The notes: generated by a model from the sequence alone, not told the origin. A stretch of DNA of 33,252 nucleotides from Streptomyces triticisoli (GCF_003270085.1 NZ_QFDQ01000142.1:1-33252); one strand, 5' to 3'. Positions 1 to 7,262 are shown, counted from the stretch's first letter. Made by a program: numbers and translations.

Positions 1-108
1 GGGGTTCGGGTACGGCTGTGGATGCTGGGGGTCGGGGCCCGGTGTGGGTCCCGGCCCGGGACCCGGCGTCGGCGAGGGCGGAGTGGGGTCGGGGTGCGGA
101 TCGGTCAT
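1..108 (-). CDS. Pro-rich protein, N-terminal part only
   Basis: The first 36 codons of a gene read leftward off the window edge. The start ATG at 108 follows a good ribosome site (GGAGG, 5 nt spacing). An in-frame ATG at 135 is possible but has a poorer site. The visible residues are almost a Pro-Asp-Gly-Thr repeat (MTDPHPDPTPPSPTPGPG...), low-complexity and likely disordered. This resembles the Pro-rich cytoplasmic N-termini of Streptomyces membrane proteins, but the rest is not visible and no function is assigned. The gene starts 60 nt from the racemase remnant, so its upstream region may be rearranged. Confidence 0.5.
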   Translation of the reverse strand, partial: MTDPHPDPTPPSPTPGPGPGPTPGPDPQHPQPYPNP

Positions 109-167
109 GACGTCCTCCGGCCAGTCGGTCGACATCGGCTCTGGACTACTCCCCCGCCTACCCGCCG

Positions 168-347
168 CCTGCGCCGCCAGTCACCCGACGGTGCCAGGGC
201 GAGGGCCCGGTGGGCTCACCTCGCCGGCGTCACGGCCCGTCCAGCCCGGAGCCGGGCTGGACAGAACCGGGACCCGGCGTCGTGGTGAGGCGGTGGGCCG
301 GGGCCATGGAAACCCGGGCCAGGACGATCACGTCGGCGTCGCCCGAA
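168..347. repeat. Diverged copy of the racemase 3' region (pairs with 10810-11003)
   Basis: This stretch is a diverged direct copy of 10810-11003: the same orientation, long identical blocks (for example CTGCGCCGCCAGTCACCCG at the left end), several substitutions and a net deletion of about 14 nt. At both places the repeat begins with the same bases and abuts unrelated sequence, so the left boundary is a recombination joint. The right boundary here is at about 347, where the match stops inside the racemase frame. Confidence 0.8.
216..347 (-). pseudogene. Asp/Glu racemase family, C-terminal remnant
   Basis: Read on the minus strand, this encodes DADVIVLARVSMAPAHRLTT, nearly identical to residues of the intact racemase-like protein at 10858-11514. 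The frame then shifts because of the deletion within the repeat. Only about 40 C-terminal codons survive, with no N-terminal domain and no active-site cysteine region, so the fragment cannot be active. It is a by-product of the duplication described for 168-347. Confidence 0.75.
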
Positions 348-494
348 ATGGGCCTGCCGGGGAAGAGAGCCCAACTGGCCTTCTTCACGCGCGAGGCGGC
401 GTTCCCCGTGTGACCCGGGTGATGTGCCGGTACCAGCTCGGGCGACGACACGGCCCTTCGCCGAGGACCGGCGCGATGGCCTGGAGCGGCCGTC

Positions 495-1157
495 CTAAGC
501 GGCCACGTCGTCGACGGCGTAGTCGATCATCGGCCGGACCGTGACGACGCCGTCCACGCCCTTGGCGAGCCGTTCGGCGATCTGGGCGGTGCTGCGGTTC
601 TCGACCTCGCCGCGCAGGGTGACGACACCGTCGTGAACCTGCACCTGCACCTCCGTGCCGCTCAACCGCAGTATCCCTTTCAGCACGTCGTCGCGGATCT
701 CCTCGCGGATCTCCTCGTCGGGACGCAGGAAGATCCGGAGCAGGTCCGCGCGGCTGACGATGCCGACAATGCGGTCCGCCTCGTCCACGACCAGCAGCCG
801 CCTGACTCGGTGGTGGTCCATCGTGCGGGCCGCCTGGGCGACCGGCCAGTCGGGGTGAGCGGTGACCACGGGGGTGGTCATCAGCCCGGCCGCGTTCTCC
901 GCGCGTGCCTTGGCCTTCTCGTGGGGCCAGCCCGGAGGTGTCGGCTGCCCACCGTACTGGTCCGGCTGTTCGGCCTGCCTGCGGAGCAGGTCCGCTTCGG
1001 ACACCAGCCCCATCGGCGCTCCGCGCTCGTCGGCTACGGGCACAGCGCTGATGTCGTGGGTGGACAGCAGGGCTGTGATCTCCTTGAACGGGGTGTCCGG
1101 GCGGACGGTGACGACATCACACGTCATCACTTCACCGACTGTGCTGTGACGGGTCAT
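495..1157 (-). CDS. CBS-CBS-BON domain protein
   Basis: A 220-residue cytosolic protein with two CBS motifs (about residues 8-65 and 93-145) that form a Bateman module, followed by a BON domain (about 150-215). CBS pairs bind adenine nucleotides and sense energy state; BON domains are linked to envelope or phospholipid contact. It is a paralogue of the protein at 25354-26082, with the same domain order and shared signatures (TPFKE, RRADLLRIFLRPDxEIREE). The start at 1157 was chosen over an in-frame GTG at 1187 because AGGAAGGAG lies 8 nt upstream. A DosR-like box (1248-1261) lies 91 nt upstream of the start. Mycobacterial relatives belong to the DosR dormancy regulon; a partner is not evident here. 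Confidence 0.9.
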   Translation of the reverse strand: MTRHSTVGEVMTCDVVTVRPDTPFKEITALLSTHDISAVPVADERGAPMGLVSEADLLRRQAEQPDQYGGQPTPPGWPHEKAKARAENAAGLMTTPVVTAHPDWPVAQAARTMDHHRVRRLLVVDEADRIVGIVSRADLLRIFLRPDEEIREEIRDDVLKGILRLSGTEVQVQVHDGVVTLRGEVENRSTAQIAERLAKGVDGVVTVRPMIDYAVDDVAA

Positions 1158-1247
1158 CGTCTCAGCTCCTTCCTGCGTGCCGGTCACGCAGTGGGCGGCT
1201 TGAAGGCCTCTCTTCCACTGTGCCCCTCCGCCTCCCAGTCGCCGCCA

Positions 1248-1261
1248 GGGCCGATGGTCCC
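1248..1261. promoter_or_regulatory. DosR/DevR-like box
   Basis: GGGCCGATGGTCCC is an inverted repeat with 5-4-5 spacing (GGGCC-GATG-GTCCC), the same geometry as the mycobacterial DosR consensus (GGGAC-N4-GTCCC). It starts 91 nt upstream of the CBS-BON start codon at 1157. Related boxes at 21447-21460 and 26170-26183 lie at almost the same distance (87 and 88 nt) from their genes. Function as an activator site is inferred. Confidence 0.6.
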
Positions 1262-1362
1262 CGATCCCGGCCGCTCCCGGTGCACAGCGGCACTTGCCCC
1301 GCTTCCCGGCTCGGGCAGCCGGCCCGGTCCGGCGAAGTCGGACTTCTCGCCTTATACAGCCG

Positions 1363-1379
1363 AATACCCCCGGGGTGTT
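1363..1379. promoter_or_regulatory. CsoR/CstR-like operator
   Basis: AATACCCCCGGGGTGTT is an inverted repeat with 8-bp arms, one mismatch and a central C. C-tract/G-tract palindromes of this type are the operators of CsoR-family repressors, including the persulfide sensor CstR. It lies 14 nt upstream of the SQR-like pseudogene start (1393) and next to its strong ribosome site (AGGAGG, 1382-1387), where repressor binding would block transcription. No csoR/cstR gene is present in the window. Confidence 0.5.
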
Positions 1380-1392
1380 TTAGGAGGTACCC

Positions 1393-1872
1393 ATGGCCGC
1401 CAGTTCCCCACACCCCAGCCGGCCGATCACCGGCCGGCACCGCGTCGCCGTGATCGGTGGCGGCAGCGCCGGGATCAGCGTCGCCGCCCGCCTGCGTCGC
1501 GCCGGCGCCACGGACATCACCCTCGTCGAACCGTCCGACACGCACTGGTACCAGCCCCTGTGGACCCTGGCCGGCGGCGGTCAGGCATCCCTGCGCAGCA
1601 CCCGGCGTGCCGAGGCGTCCGTCATCTCCGGCGGAGTGCGCTGGACCACGCCGGCACGCCATCGCTGTCGACCCGGACGCCCGCACCGTCACGCTCTCCG
1701 GCGGTGACGAGCTCACCTACGAGTACCTGGTGATGGCCCCCGGACTGCAGTTGGACTGGGACGCCGTGCCCGCGCTCGCCGAAGCGGTGGGACACGACCG
1801 GGTGAGCAGTAACTACCCGCCGGAGTACGCCCCACGCACCTGGGACCTGATCAAGGGGATGCGGTCGGGCAG
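1393..1872 (+). pseudogene. Sulfide:quinone oxidoreductase-like FAD protein, frameshifted and truncated
   Basis: The N-terminus has a Rossmann FAD motif (VIGGGSAGISVAARLRRAG) and the SQR-like stretch DTHWYQPLWTLAGGG. Near 1650 the frame shifts by one, and the reading continues in another frame (AIAVDPDARTVTLSG...YEYLVMAPGLQLDWD...PRTWDLIKGMRSGR). The match ends at about 1870, where the reverse-strand USP-like remnant begins. About 160 of the roughly 400 residues expected for the family remain, so it is inactive. The enzyme would oxidise sulfide to persulfide at the membrane, passing electrons to quinone. The CsoR/CstR-like operator and the truncated MBL persulfide-dioxygenase-like gene at 10549 suggest both once belonged to a sulfide-detoxification locus. 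Confidence 0.8.
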
Positions 1873-2234
1873 GCGGTGGTAGGGGTTGGTGCGGGCGGGC
1901 AGCACCACGACGGCACTTTGGTAGTGGCCGGCCGCGGTGAGGGCGTCGGTGTGGGCGGCGAGGACGGCGTCGGCCTGATGGACCAGGCGCCGGTGCCGGG
2001 CGAGGCGAGCAGAGTGTTGATGCTGAAGCCGGTGGAGCGGACGACGGCCGCGGCGGTGACGGGGTGCCCGCTCCGGGCGAGGTCGGCGGCGCGGGCGGCC
2101 ACGGCCTGGTCGGCGCGTGAGCCGGTGAACAGCGCCAGGACACCTGCGCCGGCCTGGCCGGGGAAGCGGTAGAGGTGTACCTCCGGCGGGGCCGGGGTGG
2201 CGGCAGTCGGCCGGGGTGTCGGGGTGGTGGTCAT
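1873..2234 (-). pseudogene. USP-like protein, frameshifted and 3' truncated
   Basis: The ATG at 2234 overlaps the TerC stop codon (ATGA), so this is the last gene of the TerC operon. It reads as an alpha/beta start like the USP-like proteins at 3551 and 4783 (GVLALFTGSRADQAVAARAA, then a hydrophobic strand TAAAVV). Near residue 80 the frame is lost and meaningful sequence continues in another frame (ADAVLAAHTDALTAAGHYQS, then AVVVLPARTNPY). It ends at the joint with the SQR-like remnant at about 1870. The frameshift and the lost C-terminus argue against function; a sequencing error could mimic the frameshift but not the truncation. Confidence 0.6.
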
Positions 2235-3289
2235 GGCGATTCCTTCTCGTGCGTGCCCTGCGGGGCTGTGGACTGGCCGGTGACGGACGCGTGGTCTGCG
2301 GTGCGGTGGGCGTCACCCATGGCCGTCTCGGCCGGGTCGCCTTGGGCAGCGGAGGACTGCTGGCCGCGGGTGGCGATCAGCGACCAGGCGATGGAGACGG
2401 TGATGGTCACGACGATGACGCCCAGGGTGAGGGGGATGGGCAGCTTGCCGACGGGGGTCTCGGACAGGATGAGCTTGACGCCGGCGAAGGCGAGCAGGAC
2501 CGCGAGCCCGTAGTGCAGGTACGTGAAGCGGCGCAGCAGTCCGGCCAGGCAGAAGTACAGGCTCCTGAGACCGAGGACGGCGAAGGCGTTGGCGGTCCAG
2601 ACGATGAAGGTGTTGGTGGTGATCGCCAGGACGGCGGCGACGGAGTCGACGGCGAAGATGAGGTCGGTGGCCTCGATGGCGACGAGGACGACGAACAGCA
2701 GCGTCGCGATCCGTTTGCCGCTGACGCGGATGAAGAACTTGTCGCCGTGGAAGCGCGGATCAGTGGGGATGAGCTTCTTCACCAGGCGGACGACGGGGTT
2801 GCGGTCGGGGTGGACCTCCTCGTCCTTGGAGACGGCCATCTTCCAGCCGGTCCAGATCAGGAACGCACCGAAGAGGTAGGCGGTCCAGAAGAACACCTGC
2901 AGCAGCTCGGCGCCGATGAAGATGAACACCAGCCGGGCCGCCAACGCCCCGATCACACCCCAGAACAGCACCTTGTGCTGGTAGGCGTCCGGAACGGCGA
3001 AGAACGAGAAGACCAGCGCAAACACGAAGACGTTGTCGATCGACAGGGCCTTTTCGATCAGATAGCCCGCGTAGTACGTGGAGGACGCCTCGCCGCCCTG
3101 CCACGCCCACAGGATCAGGCCGAAGCCCAGGCCGGTGGCGATCCACAGGCCGCTCCACCATGCGGCCTCGCGGAAGCCGATCACGTGGTTGTCGCGGTGG
3201 GCGATCAGGTCGACGGCGAGCATCACGCCGATGCCGACGGTGACCGCGGCCCATACCCACAGCGGGACGGCGAACGACAGTTCATTCAT
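2231..3289 (-). CDS. TerC family integral membrane protein
   Basis: A 352-residue polytopic membrane protein with about seven to nine hydrophobic segments. It carries the family signatures: acidic residues within membrane helices (SIDNVFVFALVFSFF early and AIEATDLIFAVDSVAAVLAIT centrally), plus the loop DPRFHGDKFF. TerC proteins are implicated in tellurite resistance, alkaline-pH response and metal (Mn2+) export or metalation of secreted proteins. The start at 3289 gives the normal family N-terminus (MNELSFAVPLWVWA) and has AGGA upstream. It overlaps the preceding 47-aa ORF and the following USP-like gene by four bases each (ATGA), which indicates translational coupling. The Ser/Thr/Ala-rich tail after about residue 315 is probably disordered. 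Confidence 0.93.
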   Translation of the reverse strand: MNELSFAVPLWVWAAVTVGIGVMLAVDLIAHRDNHVIGFREAAWWSGLWIATGLGFGLILWAWQGGEASSTYYAGYLIEKALSIDNVFVFALVFSFFAVPDAYQHKVLFWGVIGALAARLVFIFIGAELLQVFFWTAYLFGAFLIWTGWKMAVSKDEEVHPDRNPVVRLVKKLIPTDPRFHGDKFFIRVSGKRIATLLFVVLVAIEATDLIFAVDSVAAVLAITTNTFIVWTANAFAVLGLRSLYFCLAGLLRRFTYLHYGLAVLLAFAGVKLILSETPVGKLPIPLTLGVIVVTITVSIAWSLIATRGQQSSAAQGDPAETAMGDAHRTADHASVTGQSTAPQGTHEKESP

Positions 3290-3429
3290 GGTTGATCGGC
3301 TTCCTGGGACGGAGAGGACACGGAAGGAAAGAGGAGAGGGCGGGTGCCGGGCCCCGGCGGACATACGGAGGGAGAGCCGGGCCCGGGCCGCCGGTCGGGC
3401 TTCACATAGGCGCTCACCTCCCCGGTCAT
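3286..3429 (-). CDS. Small ORF of unknown function in the TerC operon
   Basis: A 47-codon ORF whose ATG overlaps the stop of the 41-aa membrane peptide (ATGA) and whose TGA overlaps the TerC start (ATGA). The product (MTGEVSAYVKPDRRPGPG...) is Pro/Ser/Gly-rich with no recognisable domain. The only support is the exact four-base overlap on both sides, in an operon where every junction has this form. It may act mainly as a translational coupler that carries ribosomes to TerC rather than as a protein. Confidence 0.4.
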   Translation of the reverse strand: MTGEVSAYVKPDRRPGPGSPSVCPPGPGTRPLLFPSVSSPSQEADQP

Positions 3430-3551
3430 GCCGGTCGCCGGGCGGTGGTGCGGCGGCGTGGGCGCATCGCGAGGGCGATGCACACCCCGCCGACGGTCAG
3501 GTCCACCAGCGCCAGCAGCCACCACGGCGCGAGTGCGGTCAGCCCGTCCAT
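3426..3551 (-). CDS. 41-aa single-pass membrane peptide
   Basis: A short peptide with one clear hydrophobic helix (LAPWWLLALVDLTVGGVCIA, about residues 6-27) and a strongly basic tail (MRPRRRTTARRPA), giving an N-out/C-in topology by the positive-inside rule. The ATG at 3551 overlaps the stop of the upstream USP-like gene (ATGA), and its TGA overlaps the next ORF. The position between a stress protein and TerC suggests an accessory to the membrane protein, but no family is recognised. Confidence 0.55.
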   Translation of the reverse strand: MDGLTALAPWWLLALVDLTVGGVCIALAMRPRRRTTARRPA

Positions 3552-4168
3552 CACGCCTTCTTGACCACCGGCGGGGCGGTGGTGGGCAGGCGCCGCTGGG
3601 CAAGCGCCCACACGTTGCGCACCCCAGCCGGGGACAGGTCGGCCGGTCCCAGGCCAGCCCCGGCGACGGGCACCGTGAACCGGGCGGGGGCGACGGCGTA
3701 GACGAAGGGGCCGTCGCGTACGGCGGAGGCTTCGATCAGGCTGTGTGCGTCCAGCCCGGCCGGGCCCCGGCTGGAGGCGACCACGAGCGGGGAGTAGTGG
3801 CGGGCGGCCAGGGCCAGCACCTCGCCCGCGGCCCGCAACCTGGGCTGCACGCCCCCTTCGGCCGGGACGCGGTGGGCGACGGGGATGTAGCCGATACCGG
3901 CGCTGCGCAGCCGGGGCAGCACCCGGGCCAGGAACATTCGGGCGGTGTCGACGTCCGCGCGGTACGGGGCCGGGGCCCGCCGCTCGGCGGGCAGCACGGC
4001 GATCAGCAACACCGGGACCTTACGGGGGGCGGCCAGGCGGACGGCGGCGTCCACGACGGCGATGCCCTCGGGCCGGTTGGTCACCAGCGCGGTGACCGGA
4101 TGCGGCAGCGAGACGGGCAGCACGGGCGTGCCGGAGGCGGCGGGGCGGGTCAGGGTCGGGGCGGACAT
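3551..4168 (-). CDS. USP-like alpha/beta protein
   Basis: A 205-residue cytosolic protein. A USP-like fold is suggested by the order of hydrophobic strands and helices: ALVTNRPEGIAVVDAAVRLA, KVPVLLIAVLP, then a long helix (TARMFLARVLPRLRSAGIGY) and a late strand with SPLVVASSRGPAGLDAHSLI. The last part is placed like the ATP-loop region of USPs but lacks the canonical G-x2-G-x9-G-S/T. It is paralogous to 4783-5304 (shared SR/SSRGPAGLDA and GPFVYA/GPFVHA blocks). It is the first gene of the TerC operon: the start at 4168 has a G-rich ribosome site, and the promoter region faces the divergent winged-helix regulator at 4328. Ligand binding is unproven. Confidence 0.7.
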   Translation of the reverse strand: MSAPTLTRPAASGTPVLPVSLPHPVTALVTNRPEGIAVVDAAVRLAAPRKVPVLLIAVLPAERRAPAPYRADVDTARMFLARVLPRLRSAGIGYIPVAHRVPAEGGVQPRLRAAGEVLALAARHYSPLVVASSRGPAGLDAHSLIEASAVRDGPFVYAVAPARFTVPVAGAGLGPADLSPAGVRNVWALAQRRLPTTAPPVVKKA

Positions 4169-4242
4169 CGTGACCCCCTTTCTGCGGGGTCGAAGTCAGT
4201 GGTGGGGGTGTGTTCAGCGTCACCCGCCACTCTGATCCCCGT

Positions 4243-4294
4243 CAAGAGTTACGCGAAAACTTTTTCGGCAATATTGTTTCGCGAAAGGCTCTTG
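4243..4294. promoter_or_regulatory. Nested inverted repeat in the divergent promoter
   Basis: An outer repeat CAAGAG (4243-4248)/CTCTTG (4289-4294) encloses an inner repeat CGCGAAA (4252-4258)/TTTCGCG (4277-4283), separated by an AT-rich centre that stands out in this GC-rich window. The block lies between the USP-TerC operon (minus) and the regulator at 4328 (plus). It could hold promoter elements and operator half-sites for both directions. Confidence 0.45.
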
Positions 4295-4295
4295 G

Positions 4296-4319
4296 TCATA
4301 CGAAGCAGGCTTCGTATGA
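4296..4319. promoter_or_regulatory. Palindromic operator at the start of the winged-helix regulator
   Basis: TCATACGAAGC and GCTTCGTATGA form perfect 11-bp arms around a 2-bp centre (AG). The right arm contains the first possible in-frame ATG (4316) of the regulator, so a dimer bound here would cover the promoter or start region. This is typical of an autoregulatory site for a MarR/ArsR-like dimer. Autoregulation is inferred from position and symmetry. Confidence 0.65.
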
Positions 4320-4327
4320 TGGACGTC

Positions 4328-4672
4328 ATGACTCAGCCCTCTGCCGCGCGCGGCGATCAGTGGACGTTCCTCACCAACCACGCCCGCGTCCTGATCGCCC
4401 TCGCCCAAGACCCAGAAGCACGCGGGCGTGACGTCGCCGACCTGATCGGCATCACCGAACGCGCCGTGCAGCTGATCGTCGCCGACCTCGAAGCGGCCGG
4501 ATACCTCACCCGCACCCGGGTGGGGCGCCGCAACCGCTACACCATCGACCCCACCGTGGCCCTGCGCCACCCGACCGAGGCCGACCACCCCGTCGGCGAC
4601 CTGCTGGCCACCTTCCTGCACCGTGAGGACACCCCCGCCGCCGACACCGGCGCCGAGCGCGCCGCCTCGTAA
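4328..4672 (+). CDS. Winged-helix transcriptional regulator (MarR/ArsR-like)
   Basis: A 114-residue DNA-binding protein. Residues about 13-75 form a winged helix: a helix VLIALAQDPEARGRDVADLI, the recognition helix ITERAVQLIVADLEAAGYL, and a basic wing TRTRVGRRNRYTID. The C-terminal 35 residues are short and lack metal-binding cysteines. In-frame ATGs also occur at 4316 and 4319, inside the palindrome 4296-4319; 4328 is taken as the start because it leaves the operator outside the coding region, but no option has a strong ribosome site. It is divergent from the USP-TerC operon and probably controls both itself and that operon. Confidence 0.85.
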   Translation: MTQPSAARGDQWTFLTNHARVLIALAQDPEARGRDVADLIGITERAVQLIVADLEAAGYLTRTRVGRRNRYTIDPTVALRHPTEADHPVGDLLATFLHREDTPAADTGAERAAS

Positions 4673-4782
4673 AGCCGCCTGCCCGGCAGGCGGCCGCGGC
4701 GCCAGGGTGCGTGACCTCGGCCCCGGCCGCCCTCTCCCCGTGGGGCGGTTCCGGGGTCGATCCCTTTACCCGGAGGTGTGCG

Positions 4783-5304
4783 TCAAGCCGGAGGGCAGGG
4801 CGCGGCCGGAGGCGCCCAGGGCACCGGTGAAGCCGCGTGGACGAACGGGCCGCCACGGATGGCAGCCGCCTGCATCACCGTGCACGCATCCAGCCCCGCC
4901 GGCCCGCTGCGCGAGACCACCAGCAGCGAGCACCCATGGGCGACAGCCACGTCCAGCAGGCCCTTCGCCTCACACAGGCGCCCGTTGCGGTCGGCGGGAC
5001 GGTGGTAGACGGCCAGCTGGTAGGCGATCTGGGCGCGGGCCACGCGCGGCAACGCCCGCCCCAGCACGGCGCGGGCCGCCGCCCCGTCCGGGCGAGGCGC
5101 CAGCCGTGGCAGCAGCGGGGGCATCACGGCGATCAGCAGCAGCGGCGCACCGCGGGCGGCGGCAAGCCGGACCGCGACATCCGCGACAGCGGTGTCATCG
5201 AGGCGGTCGGCCAGCACCGCGGCCACCGGGAACCGCAGACGAAAGCGGCCGGGCGCCGCAGCACCGTCTGTGGCCGGAGAGAGGGGTGCACGCAGGGAGT
5301 TCAT
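4783..5304 (-). CDS. USP-like alpha/beta protein (paralogue of 3551-4168)
   Basis: A 173-residue protein with the same architecture as 3551-4168: strand-helix start (AVLADRLDDTAVADVAVRLA), GAPLLLIAVMPP, a long helix, then GCSLLVVSRSGPAGLDACTV and GGPFVHA. This fits a universal-stress-like fold, although the ATP-loop glycines are not canonical. The ATG at 5304 has a strong ribosome site (GGAAGGAG, 8 nt). It stands alone on this strand, divergent from 5354-5626. The pair flanks the winged-helix regulator and suggests a local duplication. Confidence 0.7.
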   Translation of the reverse strand: MNSLRAPLSPATDGAAAPGRFRLRFPVAAVLADRLDDTAVADVAVRLAAARGAPLLLIAVMPPLLPRLAPRPDGAAARAVLGRALPRVARAQIAYQLAVYHRPADRNGRLCEAKGLLDVAVAHGCSLLVVSRSGPAGLDACTVMQAAAIRGGPFVHAASPVPWAPPAAPCPPA

Positions 5305-5353
5305 GACCGTCGCTCCTTCCAGGAGCGGGAAGAACGCGGGCCAGCACCCCTCA

Positions 5354-5626
5354 ATGGCGTCCGTCTACCGCGCGCTCGCCGAAGCGGAGGAGAGCGAGGC
5401 ACCGGCCGGGCCGGAAATCGTCGCCCCGCGCCGGCCCACGAGGGTGGACCTCACCGGCCCCGGCAGCGGCACCGACCCCGAGCTAATGGAGCGCCTCACC
5501 CGGCAGGTCCTCGGCGGCGCCACCGACGAAGCGACGGCCACGCTCGTCGAACAGACCGAGGACGGGACAGACGATGTCGTGGCCGCGCTGCTGGCTCAGG
5601 CCCGACAGGAAGGGGAGGACACGTGA
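5354..5626 (+). CDS. Small acidic hypothetical protein
   Basis: A 90-residue acidic, Glu/Ala/Thr-rich protein (MASVYRALAEAEESEAPAG...) with a predicted helical middle (ELMERLTRQVLGGATDEATA) and C-terminus (DDVVAALLAQARQEGEDT). No family is recognised. The frame is also open from an ATG at 5303, but that ATG overlaps the divergent start at 5304, so 5354 is preferred although neither start has a clear ribosome site. Codon use is normal for the organism. Confidence 0.45.
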   Translation: MASVYRALAEAEESEAPAGPEIVAPRRPTRVDLTGPGSGTDPELMERLTRQVLGGATDEATATLVEQTEDGTDDVVAALLAQARQEGEDT

Positions 5627-5645
5627 CCCCGATGCCACGCACCGT

Positions 5646-5795
5646 ATGAAGGGCCCCGGTGTACTCGGCGCCGAAGGCCCTGGCCGCACCGGACCGTTCG
5701 GCCGCTGGCCCGACGGCAGCGAGGACGAGGACGGCGAGGAACACCCGACCGGCAGCCACGCGCAGAACGCACCAAGATCAGGCACCGAGCGTTAA
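5646..5795 (+). CDS. Possible small acidic ORF
   Basis: A 49-codon ORF 19 nt downstream of 5354-5626, Gly/Asp/Glu-rich with no recognisable motif and no strong ribosome site. It may be a real small gene in the same transcript or a chance frame in GC-rich DNA. Confidence 0.25.
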   Translation: MKGPGVLGAEGPGRTGPFGRWPDGSEDEDGEEHPTGSHAQNAPRSGTER

Positions 5796-5883
5796 CGGCC
5801 GTACCGCGGTTCCCCGGAGGCCACCCCAACTCGGCCCATGATCAATCTCAGCGATAACCGCTGTACCGATGTTCCCCAAGGCC
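5791..5883. repeat. Imperfect direct repeat flanking a short spacer
   Basis: Copies at 5791-5822 and 5853-5883 share the core TACCGNNGTTCCCC plus GGCC at the right end and TAAC near the left end. No transposase is recognised beside them. Confidence 0.4.
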
Positions 5884-6238
5884 GGTGAGTCCCGTAAGTT
5901 CACGCAAACTGAAGGGTTCTCGGTGGGAACTCAAGGGTCCGTCGTCGTGCTCTGCGGAGTTGCTTCCGTGGGTTCGGGGCCAACTCGCGACCTTGCCGTT
6001 CCTGGTCCCCTGGACCGGCAAGACGCCGAGCGGCCCCCTGCTCGAACGCAGCGAAGCGGAGTTGAGAGCTTGGGGAAGGAGTTGAGAGCTTGGGGGCGGG
6101 GCAGCCTCGGGTCGCTGCTGTACCGGCGGGCGCTGGGCGAGGCCGTCGCCACGGCGCTGGCGGTACGCGACGGCGCGCCGTCGACCGGCCCCGCACCCAC
6201 GTACGCGCAGGTGCAGGCCCTCGTCGACGGGCCCGGCG
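5884..6238. other. Region without an assignable gene
   Basis: A plus-strand frame (5869-6252) is open, and its last third looks protein-like (LLYRRALGEAVATALAVRDG), but it has no ribosome site, no recognised family, and converges by 14 nt with the PNPOx-family gene. A tandem 20-mer (GGAGTTGAGAGCTTGGGG plus two bases, twice) lies at 6058-6097. I suspect gene debris rather than a functional gene. Confidence 0.35.
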
Positions 6239-6760
6239 TCACGTGCCGGTGAGCTTGTCGAGGTCGGGGGCGTAGACGGTCATCCAGTGCGGGTTCAGCC
6301 GGTAGTAGACGACCTCGCGGTTCCAGTCGAAGGCGTCGTCGTCGCCGTAGAAGTCCTTCAAGTAGGCGAGGAGTTCCTGCCAGTCGGCCGTGGTCTCGGC
6401 GTCCTCGGGGTTCAGCTCCTCCACCGTGCCGTGGGTGAACACGCCGAGGTCCTCGCCGCGCATGTGCGCGACGCTGGCGGCCGGACGGGCCGCGAGATGA
6501 CGGGCCTTGGCGGCGTTGCGCGCCGTGCCGAAGTGCCACCGGCCGTGCAGGAAGTGCCCGTCGGCGCCGCTGATCCGCGGTTCGCCCTTTGCGGTCACCG
6601 TGGAGAGGGCGAGCGTGCACATGCCGGTGAGGACCCCGGTGAGCTGCGCCGCCGTGATGGTGCGGCCCTCGACGATCGAGCGGAGGTGTGCGGTCGAGCC
6701 GGAGAGGGAGGAGTCGAGGAGGGACTGGAGCTTGTTGAGTTCTTCTGGGGTTTCGCGCAT
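6239..6760 (-). CDS. Pyridoxamine 5'-phosphate oxidase-fold flavoprotein
   Basis: A 173-residue protein with the split-barrel PNPOx fold: the strand CTLALSTVTAKGEPRISGADG, GRWHFGTARNAAKARHLAA (the usual phosphate-binding Arg/Lys segment of F420/FMN-type members), then PAASVAHMRGEDLGVFTHGT and a C-terminal WNREVVYYRLNPHWMTVYA. Such proteins bind FMN, F420 or haem and reduce small molecules; the substrate is not predictable. The start at 6760 matches the family N-terminus; an in-frame ATG at 6802 would add 14 residues. Neither has a clear Shine-Dalgarno, so expression may be weak or leaderless. Confidence 0.8.
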   Translation of the reverse strand: MRETPEELNKLQSLLDSSLSGSTAHLRSIVEGRTITAAQLTGVLTGMCTLALSTVTAKGEPRISGADGHFLHGRWHFGTARNAAKARHLAARPAASVAHMRGEDLGVFTHGTVEELNPEDAETTADWQELLAYLKDFYGDDDAFDWNREVVYYRLNPHWMTVYAPDLDKLTGT

Positions 6761-6996
6761 ACGTCCATCGTCGGCCGTAAACCCGACACCCTCTGTCGTC
6801 ATTGATGAAGCAGCCTTGAGGTTGCTCCGCGCGGGTTGCGCTCGGTGCTGCGTGGATGGCAACAGGTGGGGGACGAACGCCGGGACATGTTCATGTATTC
6901 GCGGTTGATTGACGAGCTGTGATGCCGTTGGTCCTGCTGTCAGGCCGCACGACGCGGTGTTCCCTTGAACTGATTGAGCAGCCATGATGTGCCGCC

Positions 6997-7262
6997 GTGA
7001 CGGATTTCGTGGTTCCTCTCGCCATCGCAGTGATCGGGTTAGTGGCAACCGGCTTGGGAGCGGTTGTTGGGGCGCGGGCAGCTAAGTTCGGCGCGGAAAA
7101 GAACGCCGAAGCCGTCCGGCGGCAAGTACAGGACCAAGGTGCCGTCGAGCACGGTCACTGGATGCGCCAAGAACGCCTCAACACCTACGAGAGCTTTCTT
7201 GAAGCCTGGGATGAGTGCCTGCGCCTCTCCCAAGGATCTGCTGACGCCGACTCCAAGTCGCG
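6997..7262 (+). pseudogene. Hypothetical membrane-anchored protein, 3' end lost at the recombinase element
   Basis: The frame starts with GTG at 6997 and encodes one N-terminal membrane helix (PLAIAVIGLVATGLGAVVGA) followed by a charged helix (EKNAEAVRRQVQDQGAVEHG) and RQERLNTYESFLEAWDECLR. This resembles small actinobacterial proteins with a membrane anchor and cytoplasmic helical region. Convincing sequence stops near 7255, where the end of the recombinase trio begins, although the frame stays open to 7347 by chance. I see no continuation on the other side of the element. Confidence 0.5.

Noticed and set aside
3300..3425. DosR-like box upstream of TerC
   Set aside because: GGGCCC-rich words occur but none has the 5-4-5 arrangement, and the stretch is inside a coupled operon.
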